Shown here piece after piece: positions 27,174 to 35,520 of a stretch of 64,000 nucleotides of DNA. This stretch comes from Phycisphaerales bacterium (lineage in GTDB: Bacteria > Planctomycetota > Phycisphaerae > Phycisphaerales > UBA1924): contig JADLGW010000028.1 of assembly GCA_020849105.1 (NCBI GenBank), positions 62,001-126,000 of the forward strand. Reading direction: 5' to 3'. The translations under genes and the position numbers were made by a program. Each line of letters opens with the position of its first letter. The first letter of the stretch is position 1. The notes beneath the pieces are model-generated. The model made no database searches. It had not been told where the DNA came from and saw only the letters and a program-made list of their open reading frames with translations.

Positions 27174-27999
27174 GTGCCAAGACGAACACGCCCGGACAGC
27201 CAAACCACCACCACTCGCCCGGCCCGACCCTCCGCCCTCATCGACACCCGCGTCATCTACTGCGGCGACAACCTCGAGCAACTGAAGAAACTCCCCGACG
27301 CCTGCGTGGACCTCATCTACATCGACCCACCCTTCAACTCCAACCGCAACTACGAGGTCTTCTGGGGCGAGACGAAGGAAAAACGCTCCTTCGACGACCG
27401 CCACGCCAGCACGCAGGCATACATCGACTACATGCGGCCACGCTGCGTCGAACTCGCCCGCGTGCTCAAGAAGACCGGCTCGTTCTACTACCACTGCGAC
27501 TGGCATGGCGAAGCGCCTCAAAGATGTCTGCAAGATGCGCGAGAGCGACGCCGGACACAGGGCGGGCGACCCGAACTCGTTCATTGTCCGCGACCTCCCC
27601 TGGACCGTGGACAAGCTGAAATCCATCCCGCACTTCGAGTTCGAGAACTGGGCCGTCATCGCCCTCGGCGGCGTGCCCAACAAGGTCCAGGTCGGCGACA
27701 TGGGCATCGACGGGCGCATCTTCCCGGTCGGCACCAAGCCCAGCGACCAGAACGACATGTTCGCGGGCGACTGGTTCCCCGTTCAGGTCAAGCAGTCCGA
27801 GCGCGTCGGCCGCCCGGAGATCGACGCCTTCGAGGCCGTGATGACACGCGAAGACCGGCAGAAGGGCTTTGTCGTCGCCTTCTCCTTCACCGAAGGCGCC
27901 GAGGCCGAGTGCGCCGCCTTCCACCGCAAGACCGGCCGCCTCATCAAGATTCTCACGGTCCAGGAAATCCTCGACGAGCAGCACATACAAAAGATGTAA
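27174..27999 (+). pseudogene. Remnant of an adenine DNA methyltransferase with C-terminal Mrr-like nuclease domain
   Basis: Two pieces in different frames. The N-terminal piece (27174-27506) has VIYCGDNLEQLKKLPDACVD, the catalytic IDPPFN (DPPY class) and GSFYYHCDWH. The frame breaks exactly after CDWH. From 27505 the next frame continues with AKRLKDVC, HFEFENWAV, GDMGIDGR and FPVQVKQSERVGRPEIDAFE, a PD-(D/E)xK-type Mrr-like domain that ends many such methyltransferases. The AdoMet-binding motif and target-recognition region, some 250-300 codons, are missing. It is therefore an internally deleted, inactive gene, unless the C-terminal 164-residue piece (ATG 27505) is made alone. No partner restriction gene is nearby. 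Confidence 0.8.
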
Positions 28000-28027
28000 C
28001 CCCTCAACGGGCTCCATGGCGCGTGCG

Positions 28028-28066
28028 GTGGCCGTGCCATTGGACGGCCACGCTCGTTTCTTCTCC
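28028..28066 (+). terminator. Hairpin with T-rich tail after the methyltransferase remnant
   Basis: GTGGCCGT / ACGGCCAC, eight perfect pairs with an 8-base loop (28028-28051), followed by GCTCGTTTCTTCTCC. The rest of 28067-28269 shows no gene; a short open stretch ending at about 28233 may be a further gene relic. Confidence 0.6.
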
Positions 28067-28269
28067 TGATCGAGATCGGCGACCCACGCCCCCACCCCTT
28101 CACCCGCGGCAGCGCCGCCGTCCCCATCCGAATCCTCGCGCCCGCCCCCCTTCGCCCCGCGCTTCATCGCCGAACTCCGTCCCGACTCCACCCATCCCTG
28201 GGCCATCCGGGGCTTCCAGGAGGACACCGCATAGCCCCGGCGCCGGCGGACGTGAACCCAGGGCGGCCC

Positions 28270-29208
28270 TCAGAAGCGGTACGTCAGGCGCAGGCCCAGG
28301 AACGGCGCGGCATCGACGTCGGGCTCGGAGACGACGCCGCCGCCCTCATCCATGACCTTGAACTCGCGCCCGAGCAGGATGCCCGCCTCCCCCGTGATCG
28401 TGAGTTTCTTCGAGGGCGTGTAGGTCACGCCCGCGCCGAAGGGGAACGCCGTGTCCTGGACCACGCCGCCGGGGAGCGGGCCGTCCTTGTCGAGGCGGAA
28501 CTGTCGCGGCTCGTACCCGCCCCCGACCTCGAAACGCCACTCCGGCGTGGGCGTGTACGCCAGCGTGAGCCCCACGCCGCGGCCCGGCTCGCGCTCCGTG
28601 GAGAGCCGCCAGTGCTCCGCGAACTCCCAGGTGACGGTCGGGAAGGGGAGGTACAGGTCGGAGTCTTCCAGGCGCGTGGCGTACTGAAGCCCGAAGCCGA
28701 TCGAGAACCGCTCGCTGAACCAGTAGCGCACCCCGCCGAACGCGCTCATGGTGAAACTGTCCCCGATATCGGCGCCCTCCTCCCCGGCCCAGTTCGCGGT
28801 GCCGCCCACGAACCAGGCCAGTTGGCGCATCTGCTGGCGGCCGTAGCGGACGAAGACGGACTCCTGGTTCACGCTGCCCCACGGGTCCCCGGTCCCGGGG
28901 ATGATGCCGGTGGCGTTCTCAAAGGCGTAGTTCGCCAGTTCGTAGCGGAAGCCGGTGTCGATCCCCGCGCGGTCGCCGACCGGGATACTCACGGCGATCG
29001 TCCCCGCGGCACGCGTCAGGGTCACGTCGCCGGGGGAGCCCTGTATCCCCGCATTGAACCCGAGTTCCATGCGGGCCCCGGCCGTGACCTCGACCTCGCG
29101 CCCGGGCGGGGCGGCGGGCGGCGCCTGGGTGGGCGGAGTTTCCGGCTGGGCCTGCTGCGCCCGGGCCGTACCGGCGAGCACGAGAATCGTGAGGAGCACG
29201 CTTCGCAT
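28270..29208 (-). CDS. Outer-membrane beta-barrel protein (putative)
   Basis: 312 residues with a cleavable signal peptide (MRSVLLTILVLAGTARA) and a Pro-rich linker (residues ~18-38). The remainder alternates hydrophobic and polar residues in strand-like blocks rich in Gly and aromatic residues, and ends in LRLTYRF; a terminal Phe in this context is the usual BAM-recognition signal of outer-membrane barrels. About 12 strands would fit. Transport or surface role unknown. A TATAAC box lies 7 bases before ATG 29208 with no Shine-Dalgarno sequence. Confidence 0.75.
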   Translation of the reverse strand: MRSVLLTILVLAGTARAQQAQPETPPTQAPPAAPPGREVEVTAGARMELGFNAGIQGSPGDVTLTRAAGTIAVSIPVGDRAGIDTGFRYELANYAFENATGIIPGTGDPWGSVNQESVFVRYGRQQMRQLAWFVGGTANWAGEEGADIGDSFTMSAFGGVRYWFSERFSIGFGLQYATRLEDSDLYLPFPTVTWEFAEHWRLSTEREPGRGVGLTLAYTPTPEWRFEVGGGYEPRQFRLDKDGPLPGGVVQDTAFPFGAGVTYTPSKKLTITGEAGILLGREFKVMDEGGGVVSEPDVDAAPFLGLRLTYRF

Positions 29209-29215
29209 GGCGGCG

Positions 29216-29221
29216 GTTATA
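29216..29221 (-). promoter_or_regulatory. -10 box TATAAC, 7 bases before start (leaderless candidate)
   Basis: TATAAC on the minus strand, seven bases before ATG 29208; the spacer CGCCGCC holds no ribosome binding site. Confidence 0.45.
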
Positions 29222-29294
29222 TCCGATCGCGGCGCGCACGGCCCGCGACGCGGCCGCCGGAGAGGCCCGGGGGCCGCTCACGCGGACGCGGCGC

Positions 29295-30314
29295 CTACCG
29301 GCCCGCCCTGATCTCGTCGTAGATCGCGCCCAGGGCCCGCTTCTGGGCCAGGTCCCTGAGGCCGTAGGCGGCGTACTCCGGCAGGTCGATCGCCTGGGCC
29401 TGCTCCCTGGTCCTGCCGGCCGCGATCGCCTCGGCGACGGCGGCGCGGGTGTTCTCGAAGTACCCGATCTGCCCGCGAAGGCCGGCCACGTCGCTCACCT
29501 CCCCGTGCCCCGGCACAACCACGGTCTTGTCGTCACACAGCGCGATCGCCTTCGTGAGCGACTCGATCCAGCCGCGGCTCGTCGCACCCCCGGGCGGGTC
29601 CATGAAGGGGTGCAGGCCGGAGAACAGCAGGTCGCCCGCAATCAGCAGGTTCAGGCTCGGCACATGCAGGACCAGGTCGTTGTCCGTGTGGCCCGGGCCG
29701 AAGTGGTGCACCGCCACCTTCACGCCGCCCACGTCCAGCGCATCCTCCGCACCCACGGTCTTCGTCGGGGCCCACGATTGCGGCGTGAGCCCCGGCTCCG
29801 CGTCCGCCCGGGCCCGGGCCTCGCGGGTCACCCGGTCGATGGCCGCCGGCGGCTTCCCCGTGGCCCCGGACACCGCGGCGACGCCGGCGCGGAGCATCTG
29901 GCGGTAGCGGTCGGTCTGCGCGAGGATCCTGGGTGCGGCGTTCTCGTGCGCGATCACCGGCAGGTCGCCGGTGAAGGCGGAGTTCCCGGCCGTGTGGTCC
30001 GCGTGGTGGTGCGTGTTCACGACCAGCGTGGGCGCCGCGCCGAGGGCTCCGGCCTCGCGGCGCAGGGTCGCGCCGAAGGGAGCGTACTTCGTGTCCACCA
30101 GCAGGGCGTGGCCGCCGGCGATGAGCAGGGTGGAGTTGCCCCCCTCCCCGATCGCGACGTGCGCCCCCGGGGCAACGCCGCGCCAGGCGAACCAGGTGCC
30201 CTCCCCGCCCTTCCCCCCCGCCGCCCCCTCCGGCTGCCACGCGGCGGCCAGCCCCGGCGCGATCAGCACTGTCCCCGCGGCCGCCCGGACGAAGTCGCGT
30301 CGCGATACCAGCAT
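29295..30314 (-). CDS. MBL-fold metallo-hydrolase with Tat signal
   Basis: 339 residues. ATG 30314 has AGGAGG 5-6 bases upstream and opens a twin-arginine signal (LVSRRDFVRAAAGTVL), so the enzyme is exported folded. The metallo-beta-lactamase fold shows VVNTHHHADHTAGN (HxHxDH), a second His in FGPGHTDND, Asp in IAGDLLFSG and His in VVPGHGEV: a complete two-metal site. It resembles the periplasmic SoxH/quinoprotein-relay-like MBL hydrolases; the substrate is unknown. Divergent from efp, with about 100 bases between the starts. Confidence 0.88.
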   Translation of the reverse strand: MLVSRRDFVRAAAGTVLIAPGLAAAWQPEGAAGGKGGEGTWFAWRGVAPGAHVAIGEGGNSTLLIAGGHALLVDTKYAPFGATLRREAGALGAAPTLVVNTHHHADHTAGNSAFTGDLPVIAHENAAPRILAQTDRYRQMLRAGVAAVSGATGKPPAAIDRVTREARARADAEPGLTPQSWAPTKTVGAEDALDVGGVKVAVHHFGPGHTDNDLVLHVPSLNLLIAGDLLFSGLHPFMDPPGGATSRGWIESLTKAIALCDDKTVVVPGHGEVSDVAGLRGQIGYFENTRAAVAEAIAAGRTREQAQAIDLPEYAAYGLRDLAQKRALGAIYDEIRAGR

Positions 30315-30367
30315 GGTTTCCTCCTGAGATCGAGCCCGCGGCGGGCGAAAGAGCACAGGTGCGGGCC

Positions 30368-30373
30368 TACGAT
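30368..30373 (+). promoter_or_regulatory. -10-like box TACGAT upstream of efp
   Basis: TACGAT 42 bases before the efp ATG; a start site about 7 bases downstream would give a short leader. An identical TACGAT at 30989-30994 precedes feoA. Confidence 0.3.
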
Positions 30374-30415
30374 CCCGGCCCAACTCACTGTAGCCATTGA
30401 AGCGAGACGCGAACC

Positions 30416-30976
30416 ATGAAGGCGAGTGACCTCCGCCCCGGCAGCGGCATCAAGATCGACGGCAAGTTGTGCGTCGTGACCCTGAACGAGCACCGGACGC
30501 CCGGCAACCTGCGGGCGTTCGTGCAACTGACGTACCGCGAGATCGTCGCCAACAAGACGCTCTCCCGGCGGTTCATCCCGTCGGACGACATCGAGGTCGC
30601 GGAACTGGACCGGCGGCCGATGGAGTACCTGTACTCCGACAACCAGGGCGCGACGTTCATGGACCTTGAGTCCTACGACCAGATGACGATCCACAAGAAC
30701 GTCCTGGGCGACGCGCTGCTGTACCTGAAGCCCAATACGCAGTGCGTCGTGCTGTGCACGGACGGGAACCCGGTGACGCTGGAGATGCCGTCAACCGTGG
30801 ACCTTCAGGTGACGGACACGCCGCCGGGCATCAAGGGGGCGACGGCGACCAACCGGCTGAAGGAAGCGACGCTGGAGACCGGGCTGAAGACCAAGGTGCC
30901 GGAGTTCATCGCGACCGGCGAGTTGATCAAGGTCAGCACGGCCGACGGGTCGTACATGTCCCGCGCGAAGGAATGA
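30416..30976 (+). CDS. efp: Elongation factor P
   Basis: 186 residues, the standard length, with the three-domain layout: KOW-like N domain, OB domain (MTIHKNVLGDALLYLKP) and C-terminal OB domain ending in TPPGIKG...GSYMSRAKE. EF-P enters the ribosomal E site and relieves stalling at polyproline. The tip loop of domain I, usually PGKG with a modified Lys, reads HRTPGNLRAF here: Asn31 takes the place of that Lys and no Lys is nearby (Arg27 and Arg33 are). The factor may work unmodified or by another chemistry. No epmA, epmB or ymfI homologue is in the window. Confidence 0.95.
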   Translation: MKASDLRPGSGIKIDGKLCVVTLNEHRTPGNLRAFVQLTYREIVANKTLSRRFIPSDDIEVAELDRRPMEYLYSDNQGATFMDLESYDQMTIHKNVLGDALLYLKPNTQCVVLCTDGNPVTLEMPSTVDLQVTDTPPGIKGATATNRLKEATLETGLKTKVPEFIATGELIKVSTADGSYMSRAKE

Positions 30977-31018
30977 CGGGCCCGCGCCTACGATGCGCCG
31001 GACGCGGAGCCCGCTGTG

Positions 31019-31321
31019 ATGCCCTCCCAGAAACCCACCACCTGCCCCCATGACGCCGGCTGCCGGGCGATGGCACTCACGCAGCTCAGGCGCGGGCAGA
31101 GCGGGGTGATCCGGGAGTCCGGGCTCACCAGGGCTGACGCGGCGCTCCTGGCGGCGATGGGGCTGTGCTGCAACGCCAGGGTCCGGCTGTGCCGGGCGGG
31201 CGAGCCGTGCATCGTCGCGGTGCTGGGCGGGCGCGGGGCCGAGTGCCGGATCGGGCTTGCGAAATCGCTGGCCCAGCAACTCCATGTGGAGGTCGTCGTT
31301 GACGGCCCTGCGGTCTCGTGA
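31019..31321 (+). CDS. feoA: Ferrous iron transport protein A
   Basis: 100 residues from ATG 31019 (a GTG three bases before is equally possible; GGAG lies about 10 bases upstream). SH3-like FeoA domain: MALTQLRRGQSGVI, AALLAAMGLCCNARVRLCRA and GRGAECRIGLAKSLAQQLHV match the small cytosolic activator of FeoB. An N-terminal Cys/His segment (PTTCPHDAGC) is added. It overlaps the likely feoB start by 23 bases. A TACGAT promoter-like box is at 30989-30994. Confidence 0.9.
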   Translation: MPSQKPTTCPHDAGCRAMALTQLRRGQSGVIRESGLTRADAALLAAMGLCCNARVRLCRAGEPCIVAVLGGRGAECRIGLAKSLAQQLHVEVVVDGPAVS

Positions 31322-33425
31322 GGCGGATCGCCCCGCGGGCCTGGCGGCCCGCACCGATCCCGTGCGCCCACGCCGCGTCGCCCTGCTGGGCAACCCCAAC
31401 ACGGGCAAGACGACGCTGTTCAACCGGCTGACCGGGCTGCGTCACAAGACGTCGAACTTTCCCGGGACAACGCTGGAGGCACGGATCGGGAGGGCCCGCG
31501 GCGCCGTGCCGGTGAAGCACCGGCCGGAGGCCGGCGCCGGCGGCTCAGAGTGGCTGGAGGCCGGCGCCGCCGAACTGGAACTCATCGACCTGCCGGGCAT
31601 CTACTCGCTGGAACTGGACCAGGTGGAGGCGGAGGTGTGCCGGGCGGTGCTCGCGGGGCGCGCCTCGCCGCGGGGGCAGCCGGTGGCGGAGCCGGACGCG
31701 GTGTGCGTGGTGGCCGACGCGACCAACCTGCCGCGGAACCTGATGTTCGTCGGCGAGGTGCTGCGGCGGCGACTGCCCACGGTCGTGCTGGTGAACATGA
31801 TCGACCTGGCGCGGCGGCGGGGGCTGCACCTGGATGCGGCCAAACTCTCGGCCGACCTGGGCTGCCCGGTGGTGCTGGTGAGCGCGCGGACGGGCGAGGG
31901 AGTGGACGGGCTGGACACTGTGCTGGCCGGCGCCCGGATCCCCACGCACACGCCGCCGGGTGACGGGGCGGGGCTGCGGGCGTGGGCGGACGCGATCTAC
32001 GAGCGCGCGGCCGGCGGCGACGCGGCCGCGGATGCCGAGACGCTGACCGACCGGCTCGACCGCGTGTTCACGCACCCGGTGGCGGGCGTGCTGGTGTTCG
32101 CGGCGGTGATGGCCGGGCTGTTCTGGCTGCTCTTTGCGATCGCGGCGTACCCGATGGACCTGATCGACGGGGTCTTCGGGTCGCTGGGGTCGTGGGTGCA
32201 GGGGGTGATGCCGGACGGGGTGCTCCGGGACCTTCTGTCGGGCGGGATCATCGGGGGCGTCGGGGCGACGGTGATCTTCATCCCGCAGATCTGCCTGCTG
32301 TTCTTCGTGATCAGCCTGCTGGAGGACACCGGGTACCTGGCGCGGGCGGCGTTCGTGATGGACCGGGCGCTGCGGCCGTTCGGGCTGCCGGGGCACGCCT
32401 TCATGCCGTTGCTGTCCAGCCACGCGTGCGCCCTGCCGGGCATCATGGCGACGCGGGCGATCCCCGACCACCGCGAGCGCCTCGCGACGATCCTGGTGGC
32501 GCCGTTCATGTCGTGCTCGGCCCGCCTGCCGGTGTACGCGCTGCTGACGATGATCCTGTTCCCGGGGCGGCCCGGGCTGGCGGCGCTGGCGTTCGTCGGG
32601 TGCTACGCGCTGGGGGCGGCCGCGGGCATCCTGAGCGCCCTGGTCGCGCGGCGGACGATCCTGCGGGGCGCGAGCAGGCCGATGGCGCTGGAACTACCGA
32701 CGTACAAGTGGCCCAGCCTGCGGACCGCGATGGCGACGACCGCCGACCGGGGGATGGTGTTTCTGAAGAAGGCGGGGACGAACATCCTGTGCATCTGCAT
32801 CGTGCTGTGGTGGCTGAGCAGTTACCCGAAGGTCGATCCGCCCGCGGAGGTCACCCGGCTCCGCGCCGATATCGCGGCGGCGCGGGCGGGCCCCGGCGCC
32901 GCGAACTCGCCCTTCGACGGGCCGGTCATCTTTGGTGGTGACGTGCCGGACGCTCCGGGAGGATCGATTCTCACGGTGGAGGACGCGGCCGCGCTCGCCG
33001 ATCGGCTCGAGGCCCGCAACGCGGCGCGGCACTCGTTCGCCGGGCGGCTGGGGCGGCTCATCCAGCCGGCGCTCTCGCCGCTGGGGTACGACTGGCAGCT
33101 CTCCATCGGGGTGCTGACGAGTTTCGCGGCTCGCGAGGTGTTCGCGAGCACGATGGCGGTCGTGGTCACGGGCGACCAGGAGGCCGAGGACAGCGGGGTG
33201 CAGGCGGCGATCGCGCACGCGTCGCGGGACGACGGCACGCCGGTCTTCACGGCGGCGGTGTGCTGGTCGCTGCTGGTGTACTACGTGCTGGCGATGCAGT
33301 GCCTGCCGACGCTGGCCGTGACGGCGCGGGAGAGCGGGCACTGGAAGTGGGCGCTGCTCCAGTTGGTGTGGATGAGCGGGATGGCGTATGTGCTGGCGCT
33401 GGCCGTGTACCAGGTGCTGAAGTGA
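31299..33425 (+). CDS. feoB: Ferrous iron transport protein B
   Basis: 708 residues. TTG 31299 is chosen because GGAGG lies six bases upstream inside feoA; upstream in-frame starts lack one. The N-terminal G domain has GNPNTGKTTLFNRLTG (G1), TSNFPGTT (G2), DLPGIYSL (G3) and NMID (G4), with a ~20-residue insert between strands. The membrane part has two Gate domains with helices from about residue 270, and LLSSHACALPGIMATRAI and MSCSARLPVYALL, the conserved Cys/pore segments. Fe(II) uptake at the inner membrane. A periplasm-facing insert lies around residues 515-580. The stop overlaps a third small gene. Confidence 0.95.
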   Translation: MTALRSREADRPAGLAARTDPVRPRRVALLGNPNTGKTTLFNRLTGLRHKTSNFPGTTLEARIGRARGAVPVKHRPEAGAGGSEWLEAGAAELELIDLPGIYSLELDQVEAEVCRAVLAGRASPRGQPVAEPDAVCVVADATNLPRNLMFVGEVLRRRLPTVVLVNMIDLARRRGLHLDAAKLSADLGCPVVLVSARTGEGVDGLDTVLAGARIPTHTPPGDGAGLRAWADAIYERAAGGDAAADAETLTDRLDRVFTHPVAGVLVFAAVMAGLFWLLFAIAAYPMDLIDGVFGSLGSWVQGVMPDGVLRDLLSGGIIGGVGATVIFIPQICLLFFVISLLEDTGYLARAAFVMDRALRPFGLPGHAFMPLLSSHACALPGIMATRAIPDHRERLATILVAPFMSCSARLPVYALLTMILFPGRPGLAALAFVGCYALGAAAGILSALVARRTILRGASRPMALELPTYKWPSLRTAMATTADRGMVFLKKAGTNILCICIVLWWLSSYPKVDPPAEVTRLRADIAAARAGPGAANSPFDGPVIFGGDVPDAPGGSILTVEDAAALADRLEARNAARHSFAGRLGRLIQPALSPLGYDWQLSIGVLTSFAAREVFASTMAVVVTGDQEAEDSGVQAAIAHASRDDGTPVFTAAVCWSLLVYYVLAMQCLPTLAVTARESGHWKWALLQLVWMSGMAYVLALAVYQVLK

Positions 33426-33598
33426 CGGGCGTTCTTGGGTTCTCATTCCCCTTTGACGACTGGCAGTTCTGGGTGGTCACGGCGGTCGCGCTGGCGGCCG
33501 GCGCGTGGCTTCTGCGGGGGCTGCGCCCGGGGCGGAAGCGGCGGCGGACGCGGCGTCGGGTGAGCCTGACGATCGGCGGCAGGACGCCGGAGAAGTGA
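33422..33598 (+). CDS. Small membrane protein coupled to feoB
   Basis: 58 residues. GTG 33422 overlaps the feoB stop (GTGA), the same coupling found elsewhere in the window. One transmembrane helix (about residues 17-35: FWVVTAVALAAGAWLLRGL) is followed by a strongly basic tail (PGRKRRRTRRR). No Cys, so it is not the Cys-rich FeoB-associated protein and not an FeoC winged helix. A third, membrane-bound component of the Feo system is a reasonable inference from position. Confidence 0.7.
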   Translation: MTGVLGFSFPFDDWQFWVVTAVALAAGAWLLRGLRPGRKRRRTRRRVSLTIGGRTPEK

Positions 33599-33625
33599 CG
33601 GGCCCGGCGTGCGCGGCGGGCTCGC

Positions 33626-34486
33626 TTAGCACACGCGGCGCAGGTCGTCGGTGAAGCGTTGGGCGGCGAGGGCCACGGCGTGCCGCCAGTCCGGGTCTTC
33701 GGGCGGAGTCGGGTACAGCACGCTGCGGCTGGCGTTCACGAGCACCCCGCCGCCCCGGGAGTCGAAGAGTTCGCGGACGTCCTCGGCGGAGCCGCCCTGG
33801 GCGCCGTAGCCGGGGACGAGGAACATGGTGTTCGGCATGCGCTTGCGCAGGGCGGGGCCGTCCGCGGCCTTGGTCGCCCCGACGACGGCGCCGGCATCGC
33901 TCACGCCGGCCGTGCCCAGGTGCCCGGCCCCGAGCACCGCCACATGGTCGGCCATCATCTCCGCCACGGTCCGGCCGTCGGCGAGCCGTGCGCGTTGCAC
34001 GGCGTCGCTGTCCGGGTTGCTGGTGCGGACGAGCACGAAGGCGCCGAGGCCGGCGTCGAGGTAGGGGACGACCGTCTCCATCCCGAGGTAGGCGTTCACC
34101 GTGATCGCGTGGGCCCCGATCTGGACCGCGGCGCGGGCGTAGTGCCGGGCCGACACACCGATATCGCCCCGCTTGGCGTCCAGCACGACGGCCAGGCCGC
34201 GGCGGGAGGCGTGGGCGCAGACCTCGTGCAGGACGAGCGTGCCCGGGGGGCCGAGGCGCTCGAAACAGGCGGACTGCGGCTTGACGGCGGGAACGATGCC
34301 GGCGACGGCATCGATCACGCCGAGGCAGAAGGCATAGGTCGCGGCGGGCGGGTCCGGGTGGGCGGCCCGCACGGCGTGGGGGATCTGTTCGAGCACAGGG
34401 TCCAGGCCGACGCAGGCGGGGACGCCGACGGCGCCGATGGCGGCGAGCAGGCGGTCGGAGAACCGCGGCGTGCTTTCGTCGGGCAT
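33626..34486 (-). CDS. pyrF: Orotidine 5'-phosphate decarboxylase (type 2)
   Basis: 286 residues from ATG 34486. The TIM-barrel carries the catalytic DAKRGDIG (Asp-Lys-Asp array), CVGLDPVLEQIP at the N-terminus, NAYLGMETVVPYL and VPGYGAQGG (phosphate loop), typical of the longer type-2 PyrF. It converts OMP to UMP, the last step of de novo pyrimidine synthesis. Single gene, convergent with the feo operon. A TATCCT box sits exactly six bases before ATG and there is no Shine-Dalgarno sequence. Confidence 0.95.
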   Translation of the reverse strand: MPDESTPRFSDRLLAAIGAVGVPACVGLDPVLEQIPHAVRAAHPDPPAATYAFCLGVIDAVAGIVPAVKPQSACFERLGPPGTLVLHEVCAHASRRGLAVVLDAKRGDIGVSARHYARAAVQIGAHAITVNAYLGMETVVPYLDAGLGAFVLVRTSNPDSDAVQRARLADGRTVAEMMADHVAVLGAGHLGTAGVSDAGAVVGATKAADGPALRKRMPNTMFLVPGYGAQGGSAEDVRELFDSRGGGVLVNASRSVLYPTPPEDPDWRHAVALAAQRFTDDLRRVC

Positions 34487-34492
34487 GGCGAC

Positions 34493-34498
34493 AGGATA
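34493..34498 (-). promoter_or_regulatory. -10 box TATCCT, 6 bases before pyrF start
   Basis: Same hexamer and the same 6-base gap as upstream of the O-methyltransferase at 8846; leaderless start of pyrF inferred. Confidence 0.45.
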
Positions 34499-34611
34499 CG
34501 GAGTCCGGAGTGAGGGGTCCGGGGCGAGAAGCCGGGAGGGTGAGGAGATGGACGCTGGGCGCGGCCGGTTGGGGACGGGTGACTGTTGATTGCCGGCACC
34601 AATAATCCGGG

Positions 34612-34929
34612 ATGGAACCGCCGCCGACATCGATTGACCTGAAGAAGGACCGTGGGCTCACGGTGCGGTGGGCCGACGGGGCAACCTCGTACTTCTCGGT
34701 CGCGCTGCTGCGGCGGATGTCGCCCTCGGCCGAGTCCCGCCTGCTGCGGGAGCAGATGACAAAGAACCCGCTGACGGTGCTGCCGGCGGGCACGCCCTCG
34801 GCCGGGCCGCTGGCCGCGGTGGACGCGGAACTTGTCGGCAACTACGCGCTGCGGATCCGGTTCAGCGACGGGCACGACACCGGGCTGTACACCTGGGCGT
34901 ACCTGAGGTCTCTCGACACGCGGGGCTGA
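34612..34929 (+). CDS. DUF971 (GBBH-like N-terminal domain) protein
   Basis: 105 residues. Contains DLKKDRGLTVRWADGATSYF, LRRMSPSAESR, VDAELVGNYALRIRFSDGHD and GLYTWAYLRSL, the whole of the DUF971 domain also found at the start of gamma-butyrobetaine hydroxylases and often next to Mrp/ApbC iron-sulfur carriers. Function uncertain. An AATAAT box ends 5 bases before ATG, again without a Shine-Dalgarno sequence. Divergent from pyrF and followed by the DUF2179-type gene. Confidence 0.85.
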   Translation: MEPPPTSIDLKKDRGLTVRWADGATSYFSVALLRRMSPSAESRLLREQMTKNPLTVLPAGTPSAGPLAAVDAELVGNYALRIRFSDGHDTGLYTWAYLRSLDTRG

Positions 34930-34985
34930 CCGGTGCGCGGCCCCGGCCCGTAGACTCCGGCGCGCGGGCGGCGCAGGAGGAACGC

Positions 34986-35519
34986 ATGAGTTGGGACATC
35001 GTGTTCGGGTGCGTGGCGATCATCGCGGCCCGCATCGGCGACGTGTCGCTCGGGACGCTGCGCACTATGGCGGTGGTGAACGGACACCGCGGGCTGGCGT
35101 GGGTGTTCGGCCTGCTGGAGGTCATCATCTGGGTGTTCGCGGTCTCGGCCGTCATTGCGCACATCCGGACGGTGCCGGCCTACGGCATCGCCTTCGCGGT
35201 CGGGGCGGCGACGGGCCACTCCGTCGGGATCTCGATGCTCAACTGGATCCCGTTCGGTGACCAGGTGGTGCGGATCTTCACCCGCCACGGGGCGGCGCTG
35301 AAGGGGCAGTTTCAGGCGAGCGGGGTGGTCGTGACGGAGTTCGCGGGGACGGGGCGGGATGGGCCCATCTCCATGCTGTTCGTGCAGGTCCGCCGCTCCC
35401 GGACGCCCGGGGTCGTGCGGTCGGCGCGGAGGGCCGACCCCGCGTGCTTCTACACGATCGACGATATCCGGATCGCGGACACCGGCGCGATCGCCCGGCC
35501 CTCTCCCACCGGGGCGTGA
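34986..35519 (+). CDS. UPF0316 membrane protein (DUF5698/DUF2179)
   Basis: 177 residues; ATG 34986 has GGAGG five bases upstream. Three hydrophobic segments (about 5-20, 38-58, 65-85) with RIGDVSLGTLRTMAVVNG, the hallmark of the UPF0316 family, are followed by a soluble DUF2179-like domain (GQFQASGVVVTEFAGTGRDG, ACFYTIDDIRI). The family is conserved but uncharacterised. A TAGACT box at 34951-34956 suggests its own promoter. Convergent with the next gene, one base between the stops. Confidence 0.85.
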   Translation: MSWDIVFGCVAIIAARIGDVSLGTLRTMAVVNGHRGLAWVFGLLEVIIWVFAVSAVIAHIRTVPAYGIAFAVGAATGHSVGISMLNWIPFGDQVVRIFTRHGAALKGQFQASGVVVTEFAGTGRDGPISMLFVQVRRSRTPGVVRSARRADPACFYTIDDIRIADTGAIARPSPTGA

Positions 35520-35520
35520 C

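Noticed and set aside
27505-27999. A stand-alone nuclease gene starting at ATG 27505
   Set aside because: No ribosome binding site precedes it and its N-terminus aligns with the interior of a longer methyltransferase, so it is treated as the 3' piece of a pseudogene.
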